DNA of 64,000 nt from Patiria miniata (Eukaryota; Echinodermata; Asteroidea; Valvatida; Asterinidae): NCBI RefSeq assembly GCF_015706575.1, contig NW_024037076.1, forward strand, positions 19,224,898 to 19,288,897, written 5' to 3'. Below, one piece after another: positions 22,905 to 33,500 of the stretch (position 1 is the stretch's first letter; every line of letters begins with the position of its first letter). Under the pieces are notes generated by a model. That model saw only the letters and a list, made by a program, of their open reading frames with translations. It did no database searches and had not been told where the DNA came from. A program made the position numbers and the translations under genes.

Positions 22905-23160
22905 TTCCAACGATGGTCGGCCGACCATCGTTGCAAAAAAAACGATTTTTTTTTTTTTTTTTTTTTTTTCTTCTTCAAATGCTGCCCCCAATTTACCAAT
23001 TTTAGTTAGTCCACATTTGTTTGCAATCGGTTACACATCCGTGAATGGGTGCAAAGCCAGCTGGGCTGATCCCTGACCTGACAATTCCCTGAAGTCTACA
23101 ATTTGCTCTGTTTCGCCTGAAATAGGGTCAGGGAACCAGACTACAAGAAAAGCATTTTTC
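22905..23160 (+). mobile_element. Partial copy of the TTAA-flanked MITE family
   Basis: It matches the middle of 34369-34891. Shared parts are the palindrome CGATGGTCGGCCGACCATCG, a T-rich run, the GGTTACAC...GTGAATGGGTGCA block and GGGAACCAGACTAC. The terminal repeats are not seen here. Confidence 0.6.
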
Positions 23161-23344
23161 CGTGAAACCAGCTTTACTAGGCCTGCCGTGTCTTGTTTTT
23201 TAAAGATCCTTGAAAACCAATGGGCACACAAAAAACCCAAAACATTCTTCAAAACTTGAAAAAAACACAAACTACAATGTTCTTGCAGTGTTTGGACCCC
23301 AACGAAGGACGTTTCATAGGCAGACATGTTTTCATAGTAGGCAA

Positions 23345-25441
23345 GAAAAATCAAAAGGTTATGTGCTAGCCAAGCTTTCAGGGATCGGTTTGAGCCATAA
23401 CAATGCCCCAGCCAATCCCTTAGTTCTCTTCCGGAGTCTCGGCGTCCCCGACCAATACACACTTCCTTCCCTGTCCATCCATGTAACCCCGGAGGGCCAG
23501 GCACCATGTAAAAGCAAAGAGCTAAGGGAGGAACAGGGCGGCCCCTAAGCCCTGATCCTCCGAGTGGACCACATGCCCTGAACCTGTACGAAGGCGCCAA
23601 CCTGGAACTCACGGACAGTACCAGCCGCAGTGCTTACCGATTAAGCTTAATATATGAGGTACCGTTGGTATTTTACGACGGGAAATTAAACATCTTATAA
23701 TAACTGAATAGAACGCGTGTGTTGAAAAGCAAAAAGACACCGACGGGATTCGATCCCGGGCTCCGCGAATCGTGGACGACGAATCTAAGCACTCGGCCAT
23801 CAGGCCTTCTTAGAATTCTCCTCAAAAACAAATTGTCTGCTAAACATACTTATCGTTACGCAACAACGGACACTATTATTATGTAGGATTTTTTTTGTTT
23901 TTAAACAGGCATCATGTGCGTTCCGTGCTAGGGGCGGCCGGAACCAGGAATTTTGGCGGGGGGGGGGGGGGGGGGGGGGGGGGGAGGGAGGGTCAGGCCT
24001 GTTAGATTTTTTTTATCCGATCTTATCATTATTATAATTGGAAGCCTATACATATTTTGTGTGTTTCATCAGAGCGGGTGGGGGGTTGGGGGGTTCTGGC
24101 GGGGTGTGTGTGGGGAGTTGGGGGCGGGTTGACCCCCTCTGGATTCGCGCCTGACTCTTTGTCAGGCCTATAGGCATATTCCGTTCGCTGTTCCCAACCG
24201 TCCTTCATCAGCCTTTTATCAAACATTATTTTCGTAAAAAAAACGTCAAAAGCAAGTTTTCATCCTCAATTTAAAAAAAACCACACGAATATTAAAATGC
24301 AGACGAAATCAATTACATCAGGACACCACATTACTCTAGGGGCGCTGTTCACGATACCGATGTGCCTCTTTTGCTCGTTCCCCCGCCCTGCACACAGGAC
24401 ATAGGGCGCTGGGCCGGGAAGGGCTGATGGTTGCAGACCATTAAATATACTGCTACCATAGACCCCAATGATAAATGCCTCCACTTCAGAAATTCAGGAA
24501 AAATACTTACAACTCTCCAAGGTGTTCCAGACACAGATCAAATTAATGCTTATTTCATCATCTTTCATTTTCTTTGAAATTTTCGGGGGGTGAACTCATG
24601 ACTTTAGGAGAAATTTCCATCCGAAGATGATCACCCCTTAAAGTAGTTCTGAAAGCCGTCGCCATTTTGAAAAACGATGCCTACACTCCATTGCAAAATA
24701 GAGCACTTTTCGGGTCCCAGTTTCATCCAAACTGCACAGAGCTACAAGCTCACAGGCCTGTGCACGGCTTCCACCCATATTTTTTTTACAAACCCTCAAG
24801 TTCATGGTCCACAATATGCTCAAATACCGAAGAATTTGAGGCGTGCAAATAGTGATTTGGCTGGCGTAGGCAATTTTGGACCGATTTACTGGCCTGCAAC
24901 CTGAGGAGCTTCACAGAATCTTGGGAGGGAAGTGGGGATGGCATTATCATGGCCTATAATATAAAGACATCATTAAAGCTCCTGCAGCTGTTTAAAGGGT
25001 GCAGGCTAGTCTATAGGTGGCGCTCTTCATCACTACCGACTGACGTGGCTCGCTTTCTCCGATGATGTCGCCGGCTCCCCCCCCCCCCGGCTCGCTCTTA
25101 AAATCTGTAGCCGGTTGCAATTTGCCACTGTGCAACAGCCCCCCTCCCGCTATGCCACTGCCCTAAGGGGGGTAAAATGGGCGCTTAAGAACGTCGGTAA
25201 AAGGAAGAACAACAAATATCATCGAAACACAGCATCCATTTTTTAGAGATCATCGAAATGCTGCATCGCCACGCACACATTTTCATAAAGTATGACATTT
25301 TTTCAAGTTTGTAGGCCTATATAGGGCCCACGTGCTTTTTCAACATTTCGATTTTCTTTTCCGCACGAAATATGAATGTGAAATTGGCATGGTTTGTTTT
25401 GCAATTGCAGGCCTTTACACAGTTTTAAAAGTTGGCTTTAA
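23345..25441. repeat. 2.1-kb duplicated block, copy I
   Basis: Nearly identical over its length to 26468-28571. It holds the GC-rich module (23370-23680, minus), a tRNA-like unit (about 23735-23800, minus), a G-rich TIR element (about 23930-24150) and a GTTGCAGACCAGTAAAT-family MITE (about 24428-24902). One clear 13-base difference (near 23646) is seen. It ends at the TTAA of GGCTTTAAATG, which is uninterrupted here. Confidence 0.9.
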
Positions 25442-26019
25442 ATGACGCGCTCCAGTTCTGAAATTGCGCACACTATTCAGAACGAATTTATAGGAGCGTC
25501 CCGCTCTTAATTCGAAAGTTGAAATTGATTAATAATATTAATTGATTGCTTGATATGGGCTGATTTTTATTTTCGTGCGATGTCTTATTTGAAAGCTCAT
25601 TGAAATTTCGATTTTTAATTTTTTTTTTTGGGTTGAATTCCATTTGTAATTGTAAACAACATAGTTATTTGGGATCATAAGTAAGACATTATTTTTTGAC
25701 ACGACGTATGGTCTGACGTCGCGCCGGCAGAAACCATCAAATATCTAGCACTGTACAAGAGTTGCCCAGGCACCGATAAGGAGGGGGGGGGGGGTCCACA
25801 GCTCTGTGAAACAATTTTTTCATAGAAATTACCTTAAAAATTTTTTTGAAACCCCCCCCCCTCGCTCCGACACCCCAAACAATCTATACTGGTAATAACG
25901 TCCGCCTGTGCACGCACTTGGGTATTTGTACGCTATTCTGTAATAATACAGTGTTATAATCGTCGGATTTGAACGGCGCCCAATTTGAAAGTAGGGTGCG
26001 TCTGTAAAAGCCCCATGTT
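25442..26019. other. Spacer between duplicate copies
   Basis: AT-rich non-coding sequence with G and C runs at about 25782 and 25852. No recognisable gene. Confidence 0.35.
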
Positions 26020-26470
26020 ATGAATGGAATTTTCCAATTCAATCCTTAAGGTACATTCGGGTGTTCCACTTGACTTTGTTTTTTTCAATTTTGAATTTCC
26101 AGTTTTAAGGGTGAGGGGCCTTGTTTTCTTGCGTTTTCCTATTTTCAGAATTAATATATTTTTTTGGGAATGTTCACAGTTAAAGAAACATTATTTGAAA
26201 GATGTAATATACATATTACAATGCACATTTAAAATTTTGCCCGGTACGTAATATTGCATACGGCGTTTCTTACGTCAATTGGAAATTGTGCCGTTAATAA
26301 TGGTCAAGCCATATTGATCGAAAGAAACTTCGTTTTGATTATATTAAGTTATTCAAAATTCATGGATTTATTACAGAGACCTTTGTTTGTTTTTAATACT
26401 ACCGTAGCACTGCCGAGCAGATGTAAATATCAAACTAAACCAAAGTTGAAGAAAAAAGAGGATACAAAAA
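26020..26470 (-). repeat. Diverged piece of the foldback element's AT-rich segment
   Basis: It matches 7070-7600 of the foldback element, sharing blocks such as GGCGTTTCTTACGTCAATTG and CTTCGTTTTGATTATA, and runs directly into the GC-rich module as it does there. The module set therefore exists outside the palindrome as a single-sided copy. Confidence 0.7.
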
Positions 26471-27214
26471 AAATCAAAAAGTTATGTGCTAGCCAAGCTT
26501 TCAGGGATCGGTCTGAGCCATAACAATGCCCCAGCCAATCCCTTAGTTCTCTTCCAGGGTCTCGGCGTCCCCGACCAATACACACTTCCTTCCCTGTCCA
26601 TCCATGTAACCCCGGAGGGCCAGGCACCATGTAAAAGCAAAGAGCTAAGGGAGGAACAGGGCGGCCCCTAAGCCCTGATCCTCCGAGTGGACCACATGCC
26701 CTGAACCTGTACGAAGGCGCCAACCTGGAACTCACGGACAGTACCAGCCGCAGTGCTTACCGATTAAGCCAAGGTACCGTTGGTATTTTACGACGGGAAA
26801 TTAAACATCTTATAATGACTGAATAGAACGCGTGTGTTGAAAAGCAAAAAGACACCGACGGGATTCGATCCCGGGCTCCGCGATTCGTGGACGACGAATC
26901 TTAACACTCGGCCATCAGGCTTCCTTAGAATTCTCCTCAAAAAACAATTTGTCTGCTAAACATTCTTATCGTTACGCAACAACGAACACTTTATTTTTTA
27001 TGTAGGTTTTTTTTAAACAGGCATCATGTGCGTTCCGTGCTAGGGGCGGCCGGATCCAGGAATTTTGGCGGGGTGGGGGGGGGGGGGGGGGGGGGAGGGT
27101 CAGGCCTGTTCGATTTTTTTATCCGATCTTATCATTATTATAATTGTTAGCCTATACATATTTTGTGTGCATCAGAGCGGGTGGGGGGTTGGGGGGAAGG
27201 GGGGTTCTGGCGGG

Positions 27215-27245
<31 letters not shown>

Positions 27246-28571
27246 GGCGGGTTGACCCCCTCTGGATTCGCGCCTGACTCTTTGTCAGGTCTATAGGCAT
27301 ATTCCGTTCGCTGTTCCCAACCGTCCTTCATCAGCCTTTTATCAAACAGTATTTTCGTAAAAAAAACGTCAAAAGCAAGTTTTCATCCTCAATTTAAAAA
27401 AAACCCACACGAATATTAAAATGCAGACGAAATCAATTACATCAGGACACCACATTACTCTAGGGGCGCTGTTCACGATACCGATGTGCCTCTTTTGCTC
27501 GTTCCCCCGCCCTGCACACAGGGCATAGGGCGCTGGGCCGGGAAGGGCTGATGGTTGCAGACCATTAAATATACTGCTACCATATAGACCCAAATGATCA
27601 ATGCCTCCACTTCAGAAATTCAGGAAAAATACTCACCACTCTCCAAGGTGTTCCAGACACACATCAAATTAATGCTTATTTCATCATCTTTCATTTTCTT
27701 TGAAATTTTCGGGGGGTGAACTCATGACTTTTAGGAGAAATTTCCATCCGAAGATGATCACCCCTTAAAGTAGTCCTGAAAGCCGTCGCCATTTTGAAAA
27801 ACGATGCCTACACTCCATTGCAAAATAGAGCACTTTTCGGGTCCCAGTTTCATCCAAACTGCACAGAGCTACAAGCTCACAGGCCTGTGCACGGCTTCCA
27901 CCCATATTTTTTTTACAAACCCTCAAGTTCATGGTCCATAATATGCTCAAATACCGAAGAATTTGAGGGCATGCAAATAGTGATTTGGCTGGCGTAGGCA
28001 ATTTTGGACCGATTTACTGGCCTGCAACCTGAGGAGCTTCACAGAATCTTGGGAGGGAAGTGGGGATGGCATTATCATGGCCTATAATATAAAGACATCA
28101 TTAAAGCTCCTGCAGCTGTTTAAAGGGTGCAGGCTAGTCTATAGGTGGCGCTCTTCATCACTACCGACTGACGTGACTCGCTTTCTCCGATGATGTAGCC
28201 GGCTCCCCCCCCCCCCCCGGCTCGCTTTTAAAAATCTGTAGCCGGTTGCAATTTGCCACTGTGCAACAGACCCCCTCCCGCTATGCCACTGCCCTAAGGG
28301 GGGTAAAATGGGCGCTAAGAACGTCGGTATAAGGAAGAACAACAAATATCATCGAAACACAGCATCCATTTTTTAGAGATCATCGAAATGCTGCATCGCC
28401 ACGCACACATTTTCATAAAGTATGACATTTTTACAAGTTTGTAGGCCTATATAGGGCCCACGTGCTTTTTCAACATTTCGATTTTCTTTTCCGCACGAAA
28501 TATGAACGTGAAAATTGCTTGGTTTGTTTTGCAATTGCAGGCCTTTACACAGTTTTAAAAGTTGGCTTTAA
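26468..28571. repeat. 2.1-kb duplicated block, copy II
   Basis: Second copy of 23345-25441 in the same orientation, with the same order of parts. Similarity stops exactly at the TTAA at 28568-28571, where a TIR element begins in this copy. Confidence 0.9.
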
Positions 28572-28845
28572 AGCTATAGTCCATCATTTGCAGCCATCCG
28601 AAAAGTAACTGGCGTAATTACTGTTGAAAAACAAACTTGGTTGAAAGATAGTAAGGGAACTAAACTCCCTGTGAAATTATTCTTTCTGGGACGCTGTCAT
28701 TTTGAAGTAATCAACGAAAGAAGGCATTTCCAACGGTGATTCTTAAGAAGCACCGTAGGAAAATTTAAATTGGTAGTTCGTTTTGTTATTCAGCGCAGCG
28801 CGCACAAGTATTGGAACGACGCACACGCGCGCGCGGTAGAATTTC
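28572..28845 (+). mobile_element. TTAA-inserted TIR element, left part
   Basis: It begins AGCTATAGTCCATCATTTG directly after TTAA. The other family member (about 55565-56095) ends with the inverse, CAAATGATGGACTGTACCT, followed by TTAA. TTAA insertion is typical of piggyBac-type elements. The right end is missing in this copy. Confidence 0.65.
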
Positions 28846-28864
28846 CTTGTAGAATTTCTTCTGG

Positions 28865-28901
28865 CCATGGAGGAAGGAATAGACTATTCCTTCCTCCATG
28901 G
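28865..28901. repeat. Perfect 18-bp inverted repeat
   Basis: CCATGGAGGAAGGAATAG, one A, then its exact inverse. Confidence 0.85.
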
Positions 28902-29568
28902 TCTGGCCTAGTAACCTTAGAATAAATGGTTCTCCATTAACGTACCCAAAACAGCTTGACTGTTTGTCTCCTTGTTTTATGTGGTTCATTAAAGGAGAAA
29001 ATCAAGGATGATTTTTGTTTTACTGAACTACAGGAGACAGTATACATTTGATGCACAAACAACACTTACCACAACTCATGGTCAGTGTTGGTCCATGGCC
29101 TCCACATGGCAGGTCCCCCACATCCTGTTTCCAAGTACTCTCCCTCATGAGTCATGGAAACAGATGGTTTTGCATAGCAACCAGTTAAATAATTAGTATT
29201 GTCTCTATGTGTCATGAAATGGGTTTATATGGTGAAGGCAAGTGCGATCAGCTTCATTCTGATTCAAGCCGCAGCAGCACTGACTTCAACAATTTTCTTC
29301 CCACCCTCCCTCTCCTTTAATTAGATTATGTAACAGTTTGCCTAAAGTTTTCTTTTTACGGTCTAATTTTGTATCTCATTCATGAGGATTTCTCTTTTAT
29401 TTCTTAGATGTAGTTACAATACAGACTCTATAGTGTATGTGTTTGGCCTTGTAGAATTTCTTAATTCAATTTGGTCTGGCCTAGTAGCCTTAGAATAAAT
29501 GGTTCTCCATTAATGTACCCAAAACAGCTTGACTGTTTGTCTCTTTATTTTATGTGGTTCATTAAACA
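28902..29568 (+). repeat. Pair of ~95-bp direct repeats
   Basis: 28902-28995 and 29472-29568 are nearly identical (GTCTGGCCTAGTA, CTTAGAATAAATGGTTCTCC, TTTATGTGGTTCATTAAA). The 480 bases between them hold no recognisable gene. It could be a small LTR-like or slipped duplication; the repeats are too short to call. Confidence 0.65.
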
Positions 29569-29655
29569 CTCTGCTTAAGACCGCTTAGAGTCTGGGTGCT
29601 GATCCGGCTCGGGTAATACTCAGCACCCAAACTCTAAGCGGTCTTAAACAGAGTG
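29567..29655. repeat. 89-bp hairpin
   Basis: The arm CACTCTGCTTAAGACCGC... to TGGGTGCTGA is mirrored by TCAGCACCCA... to CAGAGTG. The stem is about 35 bp with two bulges. It is probably a MITE remnant or regulatory hairpin. Confidence 0.75.
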
Positions 29656-29660
29656 ATATA

Positions 29661-30100
29661 GGGTGCAGACCAGTAAATCGGTCCGAAATTGCCTGCGCCG
29701 GCCAAATCACGATTTGCATGCCCTCAAAATCTTCGGTATTTGAGCATGCTGTGGGCCATAAATATGGGTGGAAGCCGTGCACAGGACTGGGAGCTTGCAG
29801 TTCTGTGTAATTTTGATGTAATTTGGACCCTAAAAGCGCTCTATTTTGCAATGGAGTGTAGGCATCGTTTTTCAAAATGGCGATGGGCTTCAGGACTATT
29901 TTCAGGGGTGATCATCTTCAGATGGAAAGTTCTCCTAAAAGTCATCAGTTGACCCCCGAAAATTGAACAGAAAATGAAAGATGATGAAATAAGCTTTAAT
30001 TTGATGTGTGTCTCGAACACCTTGGAGAGTTGTGAGTATTTTTCCCGAATTTTTGAAGTGGGAGCATTTACCATTGGGGTCTATGGAAGTTTATTTACCC
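29661..30100. mobile_element. Copy of the GTTGCAGACCAGTAAAT MITE, right end lost
   Basis: It matches 19676-20148 over most of its length; the right terminal repeat is cut after GTTTATTTAC. Confidence 0.7.
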
Positions 30101-30508
30101 CCATAAGAACCTCTCCAGCACACATTATTTTATTCCCTTGTTTAATTCATTGCGGGGGGTATCATTGTTGTCTGTTAGCCCAAATTATTTATGGCTACGG
30201 CTTTGAAATTTGCTGTAAGTGTACAAGCGGTGTACGAGAGTAATAGCTGAATAGACATAGCCGTAGAGCCATAGACAATCATTGAAACGCCCCCACAATG
30301 GACCCGAGCTGACCTTGCATTCTGTATCATTATGTGACGACGGGATACCAGACAATCGGTGATTGCGTCACTAGCTTCCAATAAAAATCCGGGTCGTGTC
30401 ATAATCATTTTCCAGCATTTTCCCCAGTGTTTAGAACGAAAATCTGCGAGCAGAAACAAACCTGTTTTCCTCTATCAAAAGAAATATTGTTGGCATTAAT
30501 TTCCAGTT

Positions 30509-33500
30509 ATGGTGTTATCATTAACAAAATTGGCCAAGCTGGATCAAAACGTCAAAAAGCATGAAGAAAAGACGTCGGAAAAAGTCGGGACAATGTCATT
30601 GTCAATGTCTCGATTCAGCAGCAGTAAACTCTCCGCCGATGTCGCCGCCATGTTGTAAGTTAATGATTTGATGGTTGGTTGGATCACATTAACTTAAGAT
30701 TGTGCACAACTTTAATTTATATTTTAAACATTCTATGGAAAGAGTATCTTATCCTATAGACCCGTGAACGTGGCGTTGTATACAACGCCACGTTGTTGTG
30801 TATTTTAAAACCTAGCGAAATCGATCCGACATGCATAATTCCGTATGGGTGTCGAGTACTCACCTAGAAATCTAAAATTGCCCGTCCGATTGTTTAGGCT
30901 GTGTAATTTCGACGAATTTTGCCCATCAGTAAAGACCCATACGAACGTGTAGAAATTTCATTTTAACCCGACAAGTGACCCTGACAAATGACCTCGGACG
31001 AGTCGCTTGGACAGATTGACGGCTGTTTCATGTCGCAACCCCGAAAAAAAAACCGCACCCGATTGGCTGCTCGGCTCATCTCGTGTACGTGTGTGCACAC
31101 GCACGTGGGCGCACGTACGTGCGCCCGCGTGTGGTGCGGTGAGAGAGGAAAGGACTTGAAACTTGTTTAAAACGATGTCTCTTTTAGCTGCGACAGTAAA
31201 CAGTCGTCGAATTATACGAAGGAGGGTACAATAAAACGCAATGCGCATGCGTCACTTGGGAGAAAATGGCAGCTAGCAGGACTTCATAAACCGGGGCCAG
31301 AATTTTCCTCAAATTTCGTCAAATGCAAGTTTTGATGTACATACAGATTTCAAGACAGCTTCATATGTGAGTACTTATTACATTTGCAAAATAACGTCCA
31401 GCATGTCCAGTGTGTGTAATGGAGGGAGTCAGAGGGACAATTTCGCCAGGTTCAGAAATACACAACAGCGTGGCGTAGTTTACAAGCCACGTTCACGGGT
31501 CTACTTATCCTAGTATTATTAAATCGTGTAGTTTAGGACACCTCCTTTTGGAGCAACTATAGAATGCAGGGCCACGCCGGAGCAAGGTTTTTTTTTCTGC
31601 TTGGACTTTTCTTGGTCTTGGAGGCGTGGATCGAGGCCGGCGATGTGAGGATAGGAGTAACTAATAGGCTACAATATAATAATATGCAAACCTGCAAAAA
31701 GTGCTAAGTACAGCGAATGCACTTGTCTTCTCATCAATGATCGGAAGGGAGGGCGCGCTTGTAAATGTGTCGGGGCACGGAGTCGCAGAGACTAGACGCG
31801 GGGCACTGGAGTCGCGGAGTCGCGGAGACGCGGGGCACTAGAGTCACGGAGTCGAGGAGTCGCGGAGTCGCAGAGACTAGACGCGGGGCACTGGAGTCGC
31901 GAAGTCGCAGAGACGCGCGCCACCGATAGAGGGCGCAATTCTCGGCGGTATTTTTTTGAGAACGAAGCATCCATATCCATTTTTAATTTCCTCGCAAAGG
32001 AAGGGAGGGCGACGGGGCACTGGAGTCGCGGAGTCGCAGAGACGCGCGCCGATAGAGGGCGCAATTCTCGGAGGTAGGTCGACTGCGGCTCCACGCCTCC
32101 ACGCAGCCGTACAGAGGCGCGGATGTAGAGTGTAGTGGCCCTGCATTCTATAGTTGTACCCTCCTTTTTTACTTGTTCCGTTCAAAAAATGACTTTTGCG
32201 AATGACTAGTCATTGCTAGTCTAGTGAACGTGGCGTTGTACATGTATTGTTCATGTTGTAAACAATGCCACGTTCTGGTGTCATTTTGAAACATTTGATG
32301 TCATTTTTATATTTTGATCCGTGACATCACTCACGTATAATTTTGCCCTATAGGGTAATCACTTACTTGTTAAGCTTTCTGTGAATGTACGTGAGTGTTG
32401 GATCTGTCATTGCCAAGAAATTTGATGAAAAATACGGCACAACGAACGTGTTAAAAATGGTCAGAAAATCAAAGACATGCATGGTACTCTGGTACACCGA
32501 GTTCCGCATGCGCAAAACGGTGGGAGCTCCACCAGTGGGTACCCGTCTTATGTGGCAGGGTGACAGAAATAGTAATACCATGGGTCCGTGTCAAAATTCT
32601 GCTAAATCCAATTCAAAAACCTGCCAAATCACCCAGTATTACACGAATACACAATAAACACTTAAAACCGCACAGATGTTAGAACATTGCCTTGCTGTTT
32701 CATTGGCATTGTGCAAGGTTGTGTTTCAGGGTTTTAAAAAAAATGAAGCTTTTTCAAACCAAATGTGCTATACTTTTCTTTTAGAAACAGCGATCTTCAT
32801 AATTCTGCTGAAAAAAATTCTGCTGAATTTTCTGTGCAACTCATTTTTGTATGCAAATATTCTGTCAAATTTAGCTGAAAATCGGCTAGAACGGTCACTC
32901 GGTCACTGTAACCGCGGATCACAACAGTTTATTTTTACTGTAGATCGAAGCGTGGCTATGTACATGTATATAGCCACGTTCACGGGTCTAGCGAATGACG
33001 TGACTGTCACTTGTCGGATTTTACAAATTGACTTTTTTGCAGCCCCAAGCACAAGCAGCATGCTAAAACGAGCAGTCTTTATGGCGTTCGTGTGCCTACC
33101 ATTGTCTATGGGCCCGGTTCCCTATAACTATATAAGGGAACAAAATCCACTTCATCTTTTAAACTATTTTGGCCAACCAAAATAGTTGGCGGCATTAAGA
33201 ACATGCATGTACATGTATGTCATAGATAGAGAGCAGCCCAGCAGGGTTTTGAATTTTTGAGGGAAATTTCAGGGTAAAATGACAATGACAATGACAAAAT
33301 ATGAAAATACAGATCGCGATCACCGCGCGATGTACCGTGAATGTTCAAGGCGCACTGACTCGCACGGCCCCAACCGTAAACTGCTTAAGAAAATAGTAAT
33401 TTCTACACCAAGAAACTGTTAAAAATTACAAAAAAGGTGTCATCATAATTGAAAGAAGTCTACTTTAGGTTGAAAAGGTCATTTTTGGGTAATAAAAACA

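Noticed and set aside
28902-29568. Small LTR retrotransposon
   Set aside because: The direct repeats are only about 95 bp, with no primer-binding site, polypurine tract or coding sequence seen between them.
32676-33185. 169-codon open frame
   Set aside because: It runs across the border of a TIR element with its 9-bp duplication; composition is AT-rich and no family is recognised.
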